Made by a program: the position numbers and the translations under genes
DNA from: Cricetomys ansorgei
Lineage: Eukaryota > Chordata > Mammalia > Rodentia > Nesomyidae
Reading direction: 5' to 3'
Length of the DNA stretch: 64,000 nucleotides
Assembly (NCBI GenBank): GCA_026225945.1
Contig: JAMJFZ010000320.1
Coordinates: 11,762,001 to 11,826,000, forward strand
Shown here: positions 35,240 through 47,195 of the stretch, piece by piece
How the letters are laid out: the number at the start of each line of letters is the position of its first letter
Numbering within the stretch: position 1 is the stretch's first letter
The notes under the pieces: model-generated
Database searches by the model: none
What the model was told of the DNA's origin: nothing
Seen by the model: only the letters and a program-made list of their open reading frames with translations

Positions 35240-36400
35240 CTTTCGACCACATTAGCAGAGGACTTTTCTGCCGTATTTGCCACCTGCTTCATGTTTCTTG
35301 TTCATGAAAATCATTCCCTCTTGGCTCCGGAGACAGCACACGCCCTCTCGGCTCATTCTCGTGTTCCTTCCTTCCGTCATGGAATTCCTCAGCTCTTCTC
35401 CATGGGTGCTTCATTCTGTTTCAGTTACAGCCACCACCTGGATACTGACCACCCTCAAATCCACAGCTCCAACCTGAACCTCCCCTCAAACTTCAGCCTC
35501 CTCTAACTTCCCGCCGGAACTCCTGCCGGCTCCGTAGCTGCACCCCATGGAGAGACCCTGTTCTTCCACCACCTCTCTGAACGTCCTCCTGTAGTCTCTG
35601 TCTCACCTGCCCCATAGCCCTCATAGCCGTCCTTGACTCCTGCCTTCCACTCGTGCCTACATTAACCAGTAATCAAATCTAGCCAGTTGCAAGTGTCCCT
35701 GTTATTTTTTATGTCACTAATCCTGCTGCAGCTATCCAGACTTCACTGTCTCCTGCATCATTTCTGCAAGGGCTCCCTAAATGAGCTTCGACCTCCGGTT
35801 TTATCCCTTCAAACTGCATTTCACTTCACCACTGGAGTATAGTCTTTAAACTGTGAATTCAGTTATCTCTTTTCCAGGCAAAAATGGCAACCTAAACTGC
35901 CAGAGCTACAGGGTACCTCCTATGTCCTGTTGCTGTTCAAAGGCTCACTGCCTGACCTCTCTCTCCCTGTTTCCCTAGTCTGATTAACAGTTGTTGATCT
36001 CTCACGCTCAGGACGGCTTCTTTTCTCAAGGCCTTTGTCCACGCTATAATTGATTTTCACAATGCTCTCTCCATTTTCTGAATTCTGATTAATTTGTATA
36101 CGGCACTTAGTAAGTCTTAGAGGAGTCACCCTACCCAAAAACGCTTTTCTTATTCTATGACTGTCTTCAGGAGTCTCTCTTCTATATAGCCGTAATCACT
36201 GATCTTGTTGCATTAAAAAAAACAATCTATTAGTGTGCTTGTTCTTGTGTCCCTATCTCAGCTCTATCACGCCTCCATTGACTGGGAGCTCCTTTAGGAA
36301 AAAGAATCTCTTAATCACTTTTGAATTATTAAGCTTCACCAAGTCTATGTAGCACGGTGTGTACTCAGTAAAAGTTGAACTGATGATGTGTATGGATGGA
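35240..36400 (+). repeat. Long L2 LINE 3' copy
   Basis: Ordered matches to L2 include 'ctggatactgaccaccctcaaatccacagctcc' and 'atagccgtccttgactcctgcc'. Next come 'ctgcatcatttctgcaagggc' and the stop-proximal 'ctcaaggcctttgtccacgc'. The 3' end is 'gggagctcctttaggaaa ... gtgtgtactcagtaaaagttgaactg'. The order is good, but indels are many and the reading frame is lost. It lies in the Anks1b sense. Confidence 0.75.
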
Positions 36401-36419
36401 TGGATGGATGGATGGATGA
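36391..36419 (+). repeat. (GGAT)n microsatellite at the L2 tail
   Basis: About six GGAT units directly follow the 3' end of the L2 copy. L2 tails end in short TGAA-like repeats, so this looks like expansion from that seed. Confidence 0.9.
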
Positions 36420-37807
36420 ATATATGATGAAACCCCATAAATTCAAGCAAAGTTCAGTGTCTGTCATTGTCCTTGCTATTTTTAGCAAGCACTAGAAGTT
36501 AAACTGGGAGCGGTATCTATCTAGTTAATGGGCAGTGAAGCTCCACTTGTTAGAACTCAATGACTCTCATGGTTTCCAGTGAAAGGGCCTCCATGTCTCT
36601 TTTCTACCCAGTTGAAAAGGTGAAGAAAAGAAGCACAGACTGGGAGTAATGAGTGGCTCTTGGATCAGTCCACCAAGCCAGTGCTCTCTAGCTGAGCTCA
36701 GACTGCAAGCAGAATAACAGCAGTTCTACCTGCGGAACGGTGCGCCAGAAACCAGGCAGCTCTGTAAAGCTCACACTTGGGAGCACAGCCAGCTACACAA
36801 TGTGCTGGGTCCAGTGCAAGCTGAAATTGTAGGGCACCTTATTCAGAAACAGAAGGAAGGGTGCCATTGGAATATGCATAAAGATTTTCCTGTGGTCAGT
36901 ATCTGGGTGATCATGGCAGTTGTTTGTCTTATTTGTTGTTTAATTTTCTAAGAAAAGCTAAAATTTTATGTTTCAACTCGAAATTTGCCATTTGTTTTTA
37001 ACATTGCACAATGCTATCTTTAGATACAGACATTTGGGTAAGCACCTAATTCTTATTCACCAGAATTACACAGTTTATAGTCTCGTTCTTATTCAAGAAT
37101 ATGAGCTGGACAAAAGGGAGGGGAGGGGACCCAGGAAGGTTAGGAAGGAGAAGGTCCCTGGCATGGAGATGGCCTGGAAGAGACTCGAGCACCATATCCT
37201 TGTAGGAATAACACAGACCTTGAGGCACTTTGGACCCTGCCTCCTGATGCCAGGCCCAGGAGACATCCTGGCCTGAAGCCTACATCTTTCTGATTGATGC
37301 AGTACCTTGTAGGAACAAGGTCTATTGAAGTCTTACCAGATATATCCCTTGTCCAGGGTTCCATCACCCAAACCCAGAGCAGACAGGGAATCTATCTCCC
37401 AAGAATTTTAAGTCTCTGTACTAAGTTATTTTCTGTTTGTGATTCTGGGTAGCACCCAGCTGACAGTCTACCAAATTCAAAGAGTACCCAACACAAGCCC
37501 TCTCTGGACCAGTACCCAGATCCCTGCCAGGATGAAGACTAGCAGCATCTTCATGACCAGACGTGGGGCAGGAAGGCAGGCAGAGCCCAGGGCACCTGGG
37601 AGCACCCAAGAGGGTTTCTGCTAGAACCATCCTGTGGCAGCAGCAGAAGAGGGACCTCTCATGGGCCAAGATGCCAAGTCCCCAGATCATGCCCCACTGT
37701 CCCATCAGACTTCTCTTATAAAACACAAGATCAAAGGAAAAGAAAAGAGCAAAAGTTTCAAGACAGTAATCATGGAACACAAACCCCAAATGTGAAGTCC
37801 CGGGAGC
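36420..37807. other. Intronic DNA with no recognised element
   Basis: No exon or confident repeat. The minus-strand open frame at 37421-37855 (144 codons) shows no known domain and ends inside a MIR. Confidence 0.45.
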
Positions 37808-37900
37808 CTGAAACTCTGTGAAATGCCCAGTTAAATGACTCACCCAAGGCCACAAAGCAAAGTAAATGGCAGAGCTAGGAATAAACCTACATTTTTTTTT
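37808..37900 (-). repeat. MIR SINE fragment, reverse
   Basis: 'ttaaatgactcacccaaggccacaaagcaaagtaaatggcagagctagga' is the reversed MIR core (gttaagtaacttgcccaaggtcacacagc ... agtggcagagctggga). Confidence 0.85.
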
Positions 37901-38059
37901 CCCCTACCGCACATGCTGCCTCTTTCAGAATAGACTATTTCTGGCAAAAACAACACGAAACTAGAAGATTTACAGTGCTATGTTCTTATAAAAAAAAAAA
38001 AAAGTAGTTCCTGCAGGCATCCTTTATTTTTAGCAATTTTACTTTATGGTGTATAAAGC

Positions 38060-38200
38060 AATTTCATACTCATTATGTCACCACATCTCTGAAAGGGAGG
38101 AGAGTTATTATCCCCATTTTACAGACAGGGAAAACACTCACTGGCCCGGAGTCACACTGCTAATAAAAAAGAGCTCTGAGCATGAGACTGTGAGCTCCAC
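38060..38200 (-). repeat. MIR SINE fragment, reverse
   Basis: 'gagttattatccccattttacagacagggaaaacactcactggcccggagtcacactgc' closely follows the reversed MIR core. Confidence 0.88.
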
Positions 38201-39734
38201 CTCGTTATCCTTTTTATTGTCAACCCATGGTTCCTAGAATGAACTTATGGGTGAGAGGATAACGGAGACTGCTAATCTGGCAGGGGAAGCCCCGCCTTCA
38301 GAACTCAGCGGAACAATTGCATGTGACTAACACTTGTCTAGAGACCACGGGTGGTGGAGTGGGGGGCCCCCGTCCCAACATCTACTCCCTGAAACCTTGA
38401 CAGCTACAGCAGCTCGGCCACTTCCTGGGTGACCCCCCAAGTTGTTGCTTCCCTCTGCTGTTCCGTATTCCCTTAACACCGGGGTGGTGACGGTACTATC
38501 TGACAGTGGCACTGTGGCCGACTCTCAGGGAATAACAGTTGTGAGTATATTGTCAGTCACATTTCAGTCAGTGCAAACACTAATGGAGCCCAAGTCCCCT
38601 TCCCCCACCCTCCCTCCCATCCCCCTGCTCTCTGTATTATGTACATCTGTCTCTCAAGCTGAGCAGCCATTTGGAGAAGGTGGCTCTCCCTGCCCTAAAC
38701 AGGAATCAGTCATTCCTTAAGCAGTGTGAGTATATGCTCACACACACTGGGACTTCCAGATGTGTTTGGAAGAAACGTCTGGTTCAACCCTCTTACTATT
38801 AAGTTGGGAAGAATTAAGGCCTAAGGAAGTTGAATGATTTTTCCATGTTTATACAATTAATTTTTCAAATAAGCCAGGACTCTTCATTTGGTGCCCGTTT
38901 CTGAGGAATATTGCTTCTGTTGGGTGAAACATAACCCTATTAACTGCCATTGCGTTGAAATACTGATTTTTTTCATAAAGTGGGATGATTACGAAGAACA
39001 GCATCTTCCCTGTATTTTGGTTTTTATAATTAATCCTGGTAATCATTATCATTATTCTGTGAAAGTGATTTAAATTCATTCGCTCTCCCCGCAGACGTAC
39101 ACTGAAGGATATACTGGTATTATTTTCACAGTATGTTCTCTTTCTCCTGCCGGATAGGAGATATTTTTGAGCCATATGGGATCCTAATTCTCTGAATGCT
39201 TTTAGATTATCAGATGTCTCAACTGACAGTCCTGGATAGAAATCAAATCAGGAGAATTTGCAAAAACTGGAAAAAAAAAAGATTAAGAACATTTTGGTGT
39301 TATGGTGTACCAGCAATTCCATCTTTATCTTCCTTCAATTAGAGGAGGAAACCACACATCGGGCATCCTGTGTGCTGGAGTTTCCTGTGGAAACCTTTGC
39401 CTGTATACTCATGTACCTTGCTGAGCCTTAGACTGCATTCTCTTGTGAGCCCATACTTCATGTTCACTCTTGCACACCCATTCCCTAAAGCACTGGTTTT
39501 ATTTGGCTCTTCACAAACAAGATTGGAGGGAAAGGCAAAGAAGTTGAATCATGTTCCTTTCTCCCAAGAAGCTTGCTGACCAGCAAAGGGGAATAAAATA
39601 CCTGATACCCAGGAGAAAGAATCCAAGGATCCTGTGACTGTTTACCACTTCTTCAACCTAATCATGATGTTCCTGTTTTTACATTTTAAGTTAATATGAA
39701 AATTTTCATGATGGTTCAGATACCAGTTGAATAT
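38201..39734. other. Intronic DNA with no confident element
   Basis: A faint MIR-like match at about 38780-38880 was not strong enough to call. No exon was recognised. Confidence 0.4.
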
Positions 39735-39892
39735 TTTAGAACTTTTTCTTCAGCATGAAGTGTGCTTTGTGTTAGCTAAGTAGTCTTGTACATGGAGCCT
39801 GCCCTGGAGTGTGGTTGATTTGCCCAGTGACCCTCCATTGAAGAAAAAATGATTATATCTTTCCAACCAGGTACTAATTGCAAATAGCTTCT
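39735..39892 (-). repeat. Rodent L1 3' UTR segment, reverse (inverted 5' part of an L1 insertion)
   Basis: 'gcctgccctggagtgtggttgatttgcccagtgaccctccattgaagaaa' and 'aattgcaaatagcttctttg' are antisense to the old rodent L1 3' UTR. It abuts a sense-oriented L1 3' end at 39893, suggesting a single insertion with 5' inversion. Confidence 0.7.
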
Positions 39893-39919
39893 TTGTTTTT
39901 GGTCTTTGGTTTGGGGCTT

Positions 39920-39971
<52 letters not shown>

Positions 39972-40135
39972 GGAGAGAGGGAGAGAGAGAGGATGAAGTT
40001 GGGTAGGGAGGGTGCTAAAGAGGAACTGGGAGAAGCTGGGAAGAGCTGGGAGAAGAGGAAGAATAGGATCGAAATATATTGTATGTAAAAAAATTAAGTA
40101 AAAGAATCAAATTTAAAAAGAAAAATTAAACAAGG
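39893..40135 (+). repeat. Rodent L1 3' end with (GA)n tract
   Basis: A T/G-rich lead (tttttggtctttggtttggg) is followed by (GA)n at 39923-39992. Next comes 'ggatgaagttgggtagggag', a G/A-rich tract, and the terminal 'tcgaaatatattgtatgtaa' with A-rich tail. This is the sense 3' end of an Lx-type L1. Confidence 0.75.
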
Positions 40136-41784
40136 AAACCTATTATGGGAAAGTCTTTTTCTTTCTCTCGTGAGGTTGAGTGATGCTTGTATAGAAATGC
40201 TAAAGGTAAAGACAGACAGGCAGAAATAGGAGTCTCCTGCATAGATGTGGGGCAAGGCCGGGTGTGACTTGAATGAACTTTCCTCTTCTGCTCAACTTCC
40301 AGTCAAAAAGGTATAATCAGCCCCTCCTGAATAGTTCTATGGGCTTTTCTTGTCTGGGACCTTGCTTAATTTTTATGCTCACTGCTCAATTAGATTATTC
40401 AGCTTCCTGTGCTCTGCTGGGACCATCCCCTCACACACCAGTCCGGGGCTGCACGGTAAGCATTTTCCCACCACCACATCTTAAAACTGAAATGAGTCAG
40501 GGCAAATTTTTCATGAAGAAAAATATTTCTTTTATCTGAAAGACATCTCAGGAAAAATATCTTAAATACCAAACCCAAAAATAAGTATCGGGAAAAGTCA
40601 GGAACACTCCACCAGCCAACAGCTTCAGAAACATGATCGCCGTTTACTGCACAGCAGAGGTGCTCTAGATCACAAAGGACCTAAACATGCCCTTTGGCGT
40701 CTCAAGAGCTCAGGGCAGAGTCACACACAAGGCCAGCCTCACCTGCCACCAAATGCTCTCGCTGTTTCTGCCCAATATCTACAATGTCCTAATATCTCAA
40801 GAGTGGGTCTTTTAGTCTATGCTTCATGCATTGCATTTACAGAATACCAGGCATATGCTTCGTGCTGAGCTCCGACTATTTAGAACCTCTGAATGCCTGC
40901 TGTTGCAATTGTAAGCTCAAAGCTACTCCCAGATACAAAAATGTGCCAACTTTCATGAACATGTGGTAACATCATATCCTGTGATCGTTCACTGAAACTG
41001 AAATTGAGAAGTAAAAGCTCCTTCAAGAATCTCTTCATGAGATTTCAGCATTTCGAAGCCAAAGAGATGAAACAATGCAAAAAGGAAAAAGATACACATT
41101 TGATTCTGATAGCCTTCTTTTTTATTCTAACACCCCTTTGTTACACTTGTGTTTATCTCTCCCAATCTATAAGATAAAATAAGGCGAACAGTAAATACCT
41201 ATTGCCTCCATCTTGACTTCTGTTAATGCCGTGAGACTTGTTCTGATCATTATTTTCACTGGTGTATAAAACTAGCCAGAGAAACTCAGATGTGAAAAAT
41301 GGGGAGAGCTTATGTATTCAGGAATACTTATTTCTTCCCCAGCTCAGGCTCGTCTGCTTCCAGATATCCAATGGAACTATATCCATTGCTGTCAGTCAAA
41401 GATCATGAGCCTGCCTCTGTTATCTCTCTGTAAAGTCTACCTTACCCTGAGGAAGGTCCACGGTACTTTCATATAGACACAGAAACTAGCAAGTGAATTT
41501 CTTCCTTTGCACTGGGAATGGAGATGCTTTTCCAGAAGTTTCCCAGTGGACAGATCTGCCACATATTCACAGCTTCACGGAGGCTCGGAACACTGAGCAA
41601 AATCAGCCTTTGCAGTAGAACGTGGCAAAGGAGAAGGGACTGAGCCTAACAGCAGTGCTAGAAATGAAATTGCTAGGACCATGGGGTGTGAATGTTTTCA
41701 GCCTAAGTACTGCTAAGTCTCTGTCCATAGTCTATCAACTTAGAATCCCCATCAAATACTGTTCTGATTTACTTTAGAATTTTG
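40136..41784. other. Intronic DNA with no recognised element
   Basis: No exon or confident repeat was recognised in this stretch. Confidence 0.4.
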
Positions 41785-42540
41785 TACACCTATGCAACGT
41801 ATTTTGACCAAATCCACTCTCTAATTCCTCACCTCCTCCTCTTCCAAGATTCCTCCTACCTGGCCTTCCTCCCAACTTTACATATTTCTTTATTGCAATC
41901 ACTGAGTCCAGTTGATGCTGGTAACATGCACATGGCATAGGGCTACCCACTGGAGCAGAGGCAACATACCCAGGAGTGACTGAATCCCTGAAGAAAACTG
42001 ACTCTCCTTCCTCCAGCAGCCATCAATTGCCAAATAGCTCTTAAGCTACAGGTGGAGTCTCATGAGACACCCCTCCCCCATCCGTGTTGGAATTTTGTCT
42101 GGCTTAATCTTATGCAGGACCTTGTGCAGGCGGCCACAGTTGCTATGAGTTCATATGTTCCCAGTGTCCAGATAACACTGTGTCTTAGTGGTCCTCTACA
42201 ACCTGACTCTTAAAGTCTTTCTGACCCCTCTTCCAGGATGTTTCCTGAGTTCTGTGTGTGTGTATGGGTGGGGAGGATGAAACACAGGTCCTATTTAGAG
42301 CCGAAGCTCCACGGCCTCTTCTCTGAAGCTTGACCAGTTGTAGGTGCCTTATTAAGCTCAGTCCACTGCACAAAGAAGCTTCTCCGATGAAGGCTGAGAG
42401 CTGTATTTAATCAATGGGTATAATGCTGAGTATCTAGAGAACAGTGGGATACTATACCCATTTAGCAACATACTAATAATAGGTTCTCCGCCTGGGGCCT
42501 ATGACCTACTCCGATGTTTGTCTTTACCCTCTGGCTTTTC
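41785..42540 (-). repeat. Rodent L1 3' UTR (Lx-type), reverse, about 750 bases
   Basis: On + it starts with the reversed terminus (tatgcaacgtattttgacca) and a reversed polypurine tract. It then reads 'actgactctccttcctccag', 'cagcagccatcaattgccaaatagctc', 'gaccttgtgcaggcggccacagttgc' and 'aagaagcttctccgatgaaggctgagagc'. It ends 'aataggttctccgcctggggcctatgacct'. All are in the right order for the reversed rodent L1 3' UTR. Confidence 0.88.
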
Positions 42541-44299
42541 TCATTGGTTCAACTGAAAATGTATATTTGCTTTGAAAATATGACTCCCCATAGAAACCTG
42601 TTTTCATTATTCTTGGAAAGGTCAGATTTTACCTCATTTCCTTCAGATGGTTGATGATTGTAGGGCGTCTATCAATTTGGGTTGTTGGGTTCAATACGTC
42701 ACCCAGTTTCTTCATGTGTTCATTGCACCATAGGCAGATGAGCTGATTCAAGATTAGTTGGTGTCTTCAATTCTTTCTGTTGTACTTGGACTCAAAGTTT
42801 CCGTTAGGTTCTACAAAGTCCCTACATCACCCAGGTCTTTCCTTGCTTTCTATTGCAGCCTCTTCCTCTCTAGCCAGGAAATTCTGCTTCTGTCTGTTCC
42901 TATGTATTTGGCACTGTACCCACCCCAGTGCCATGGTACCTGCTACTGCTTCTGTCAGTAATGTCCTCCTAATGGCTTTTCCCATCGTCTCTTTAATCCT
43001 TCTAATCCTCTAAGTTGCCTCCTAAAGCTTCCCTGCCCAGTCTTTCCTACACGGGTCTTCCGTGTTGTTCAGTTTTGTTTTATCTCAGCACCCTAATTAA
43101 GTTCCTTCAGAGCAGCTGGACTTTCTGCGTGAGCTTGCACACATTATCAGTTCCTTTGTGCATCACATTTTTAATTTTTTAAAAAGGGTAACGGTGCCAA
43201 CTTTAGAAGTTATTGTGGGCAATAAAAAAATATCAGAGTGCTTAACGGCGTACAGTGCACGCAAGGCTGCTATATCATAATTTGCATGATTTTTATTCAG
43301 TTATTTTCCTGTTTCTGGTCTAAAAGGATCTTGTCTGCCCTAGGACAGTGTACAGCCACAATACCGTGCCTAGCCAGAGGAAGTGCTCAAAAACTGAGCT
43401 GAACAAAGACATCTGATTAAACGAATGAGTGCCCATTCTTGCTCTGTGGGAGCTCCGGACTGGACTCTGTCGTCCACCCCCAGCTTTCTGTGACTCATCC
43501 CTAAGGCTGCTCAATGAAGCAAGTGAGAGCATGGTGCCAGCTATAATTTCAATTCACGTGTCTTTCCCAACAACCTTATTTCCCTCAATACCACCTCTGT
43601 ACCTCAGAGCAAATGTTCGCTCTCCTTCCCTCTTTCCCTCCCTCCCCCCATCCTTTTTGCCCCTTTCATTTGAGTTTCTCTAACTGAAATGTATCTGAAC
43701 ACGCTTCTCAGTGTCAGGAAACCCCATACCGCCTTTGAGTCTGGAGAAGCCTGTTTCCTGGAGTCTGGCACCTGCAAATTAATACACAAGTTGCTATTTG
43801 GCTGGATTCTCAATTTCGGGGACAAAATTGTCCACCTCCATGGTCACAGTTTCCTAGATCACCCATCTTGGAGTCCCCAACTCCCTTCTCTCTAGTAGCA
43901 AGGGACACAAATGCCATTGACTTGTTCCCAGACATTCTCCACCTTAATTCATTCCTACACATCCTCCTTCTTCATTCTGGCTTTGAAAGAGACCCAAAGG
44001 ATGCCCAAACATGTCCCTGGCCTGACACCATCTCCTCAGCTGACCAGTTAGACATCGACAAGTATCTACACGAGGACAGGATCCCTCACACCAACCTGTG
44101 GCTAAACTGATGCTTCCCACCTTCCTGTGTGGACCCAGTTCAGAATGGGACATGTTGTGTGGTGCTTCAGCCACAAGTATCCTCAGTCACATTTATTAAG
44201 AGGATTAGCTGTGGACTATAATAAATTGAAAGAAGAGCTAACGACTTGACCTTCCAGAGGCTATATATAATTTATTAAAAGTAAAATGTGCTAGAAAAA
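42541..44299. other. Intronic DNA; L2 tail fragment within
   Basis: Apart from the L2 3' end at 43315-43435 listed separately, no element was recognised. Open frames of 70-84 codons here show no known domain. Confidence 0.4.
43315..43435 (+). repeat. L2 LINE 3'-end fragment
   Basis: 'ggtctaaaaggatcttgtctgccctaggacag' and 'accgtgcctagccagaggaagtgctcaaaaactgagctg' match the L2 3' end (cagcgcctagcacagtgcctggcacatagtaggcactcaataaa). Confidence 0.65.
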
Positions 44300-44303
44300 C
44301 TAT

Positions 44304-44403
44304 ATGTGTATGTGTGTATGTATGTGTGTGTGTGTATATATATATGTGTATACACATATATATACACATATATATACACACACACATACATATACATATA
44401 TAG
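44304..44403 (+). repeat. Compound (TG)n(TA)n(CA)n microsatellite, partly palindromic
   Basis: TG-rich sequence passes through (TA) runs into CA-rich sequence, giving extended self-complementarity (tgtgtatacacata, atatgtgtatacacatat). Confidence 0.92.
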
Positions 44404-44544
44404 TCATGGGAATCAATCCTGAGCAGTGTTCCACTTCTTTTCCCTGGGGAAAACATTCCTTACTAAGCACCTGGTTCTCTTTCTATAGCAAGTGAGACAC
44501 TCAGTATCTTGATTCTGATAGAATAAAACCCTGATCGCAGATTC

Positions 44545-44700
44545 ATCATACATTGACTGTGTCTTCATCCCCAAGACTACTTCTTCATCTATAAAATGAG
44601 GATAATGCCACCTCGTTTACAAGACTCTTATAAGATGTATAAATTATATGGGCAGAGTACTGGATACCGTGAACACCTAATCATTGGTACTCAGGGTTCC
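44545..44700 (+). repeat. MIR SINE
   Basis: 'ctacttcttcatctataaaatgaggataatgccacctcgtttacaagactc' followed by 'gagtactggataccgtgaacacctaatca' matches MIR from core to 3' end. Confidence 0.85.
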
Positions 44701-44704
44701 TCCA

Positions 44705-45584
44705 CACCACCAGCCTGAGGCATGTGTAAGAGGAGTCTGCTGGAAATATTAAGGCATCGTGTTCCTCCTTAGGCAAGAGCAGGGTGTCCATTGTAAGCTA
44801 GGTGCTGCTCACTTTTCTCTTGAGAGGCACTAGGAAATAAATGTTCAGCACATTAGATCAAAGAATAAAACTCAGTACCTGCCAAGATTATGTACAGCCT
44901 ACTCAAGGGAAAAAAATTAACTTCGCAGCTTGTGATTGGAAAAGGACATGGGACAGCTGCTAAGTGTTTTCCTGTCATCTCTGCTTTTGGCTTGTTCTTC
45001 TAATAGCTTGTCTTTAACACTCGGTCTGCATTGCAACGAGAGCAGAAAAAGTAGAACAGAAGTGTCCCTCCCAACCCCAACTCTACCCCATAGTCAGTCT
45101 CAACTGCTGGGAAAGACCATTTAAAGTATCTAATATCCCAGCTAGCCCTTTGGGTGTGGTGTAAAACCAGCTAGACACCATGCTGAAAAGACAAGTTAAA
45201 AAGCCATGGTTAGTTAGGGAACACTTAAACGAGAAAAACCCTACAGGCCCCCGCCAGCCCTGATTCCGTGATTCAGAGCAGAGAGGGTGGGACGGGTCAG
45301 ACGGCTTTCTAAATGATCTTCCACAGAGAGGGAGTCATTGGTGCCTAAATGCCATGAAACCAGACATAAAATACACTGGGGCGCCTGCTTTTATGTAATT
45401 TCATATGACTCCTAAATAAAAATGGAAATGTCTTGAGCCAAACCATGGCGTTTTGTTTTGTTTAACCGGATCTTCCCTGGCCTGCATTAGCCACACTGGA
45501 GGTGGTATGAGGTAATGAATGAGAATGATCCATAGCCTGCTACACCAAGAGGATGACTATCCAGGGTGATTTATGAAAAATGCT
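44705..45584. other. Intronic DNA with no recognised element
   Basis: No exon or confident repeat was recognised. Confidence 0.4.
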
Positions 45585-45710
45585 CCTCGGCGCCAGGTTA
45601 AATGGAGTTGCTGGAAGAATGAAATACAGTAACATGCATAAGGGAATTTGAACGGTGCCTAGCTAGCACGTAGGAAGAGCTCAGTAAAGCATGTAAATTA
45701 CTCTGATTTA
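45585..45710 (+). repeat. MIR SINE 3' fragment
   Basis: 'gaatgaaatacagtaacatgcataag ... tgaacggtgcctagctagcacgtaggaagagctcagtaaa' matches the MIR 3' end (agcgcttagaacagtgcctggcacatagtaagcgctcaata). Confidence 0.65.
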
Positions 45711-45891
45711 CCTCAACTGCCACTGTGTACCCGATAAAGGAATTCAGTATATATTCATTAAATAGACAAAAGTCTCTGAAGCTATCTTATGAAGTGCTTT
45801 GTGGAGCTGGATTTACATCATCCCTGAAGAGGTGGGGGGGGTGGGGGCTGTTAAATACATCAAATGGTCTTTTCCTGTCTCTGAGGCAGGA

Positions 45892-45914
45892 GGGTGGGAA
45901 AGGGGGGTAAGGGG
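45892..45914 (+). other. G-quadruplex-type motif
   Basis: Four G-runs of 3, 3, 6 and 4 are separated by loops of T, AAA and TAA. This fits the simple intramolecular quadruplex pattern (G3+ with loops of 1-7). It would be on the RNA strand of an Anks1b transcript. Confidence 0.6.
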
Positions 45915-46353
45915 AGGACACCCCCAATACAGTCTGTCTGTCGCATCTGTCTTTCTGTCTATGTGTGTAACTGGAAAAAAGTAAGAACACACAAAAAACT
46001 TTGTCTTACTTTCCTCTTACCTCGAGGGACTGTGAACTGGCACCCTTCGAAGTGGAAAGTAAACTCCCTCTCTGGTAGCTATGAGAATTTTGGCCAAAGC
46101 AGTGTAAATCGCTATACGTGTGACTTTGCAGTGCTTTAAAAAATGCACGTGACGTTAAAGGTCTACGTAAGCGTGTGTCTCGAACTAACCAGAACTCCAA
46201 CTGGCTGTCTCACCAGCCCGTGCTCAACGCTCACATAAGTGAGTACCTCTTCACTTAAACCTCTTCTCTTTCTCCATTGCCTGAGAATAGGTGTTTCAAA
46301 AGGGAAAGAAGCCTCAGAAACATGAGGTAAAAATGGTGACAGAAAAAAAAAAG

Positions 46354-46555
46354 GGGGGCTAAAGAGAAGGTTTTGTTGTTAAAAGGACTTGCTGTTCTTT
46401 CAGAGCACCTGGGTTCGATTTCCCGAACCGCGCGGTCGCTCCAGTTCCAGGGTGTTTCTTACCCTCTTCCGGCTTCCTCGGCGTTGTGTGTGGTGCACAT
46501 ACATGCACGCAGGCACATCGCTCCTACACATTCAGTAAAAATAAAAACACCTTTT
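46354..46555 (+). repeat. B2 SINE with target-site duplication
   Basis: A diverged head (ggggctaaagagaaggttttg) is followed by 'tcagagcacctgggttcgatttcc', 'ctccagttccaggg', 'cctcttccggcttcctc' and 'gtggtgcacatacatgcacgcaggc'. A tail of 'agtaaaaataaaaac' follows. Flanking direct repeats are aaaatggtgacag (46330-46342) and aaaatgatgacag (46556-46568), equal at 12 of 13 bases. Confidence 0.87.
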
Positions 46556-46890
46556 AAAATGATGACAGGAATTTCATTGGGATCCTATTAGCTGTTAAAT
46601 ACCAGTCTTAGAAAGTAAATCTAAGATTGAGTTTATTTTATTAAAATATATGACCCGAATGCAGGAGTGTCTCTAACTTATTGAATAGTGGTATAACATT
46701 TATTTGAATCAATAGTCCATGTGGTCTTAAATTCCAGTAAAATGATTCATAAGCTGGAAGTATAGATAATTAATTAATCATGTGTAGGAAATTCTGTTGC
46801 AATCAAGAGAATATGTTACAGAGGCCTGAGATAGAGAACATACTAAAGATCTTCTAATGCTATTTCGTTAGTGTGAACTGGGTAATTAAA

Positions 46891-46994
46891 CATGGAGCCT
46901 GTAGACTGCAGGGTGCTGTGACGGGAGAAAGCACATGCCACACATGGAGCCTGTAGACTGCAGGGTGCTGTGACGGGAGAAAGCACATGCCCCA
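46891..46994 (+). repeat. Tandem duplication of a 52-base unit, two near-identical copies
   Basis: The unit beginning 'catggagcctgtagactgca' occurs at 46891 and again at 46943. The copies are the same except for the last few bases (gccaca against gccccac). The second copy runs into the 5' part of a B3 SINE. Confidence 0.95.
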
Positions 46995-47195
46995 CAAGCC
47001 TGACAGCCTGGGTTTCATCTCCAGAACCCAGACTGGGAGAAAACGGAATTCTGAAAGTTGCCCTCCAGCCTCCACATGTGTGCCATGGCATACATTAGCT
47101 CACACTCAAATGCACACGTCACACACACACACACATGCATGTGCAGGTGCGCACACACACATCACAAATTAATAATAATAAATTAAATTGGAGCA
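46965..47195 (+). repeat. B3 SINE, 5' head altered
   Basis: 'acatgccccacaagcctgacagcctgggtttcatctccagaaccc', 'gttgccctccagcctccacatgtgtgccatggcatac', a CA-rich part near 47125-47163 and the tail 'aattaataataataaatta' follow the B3 order. The normal B3 head is missing or overwritten by the 52-base duplication. Confidence 0.85.

Noticed and set aside
37421..37855. 144-codon minus-strand open frame
   Set aside because: No domain, low-quality start context, and one end lies within a MIR element.
38780..38880. Possible reversed MIR (ggcctaaggaagttgaatgatttttcc)
   Set aside because: Match is too faint to separate from chance by eye.
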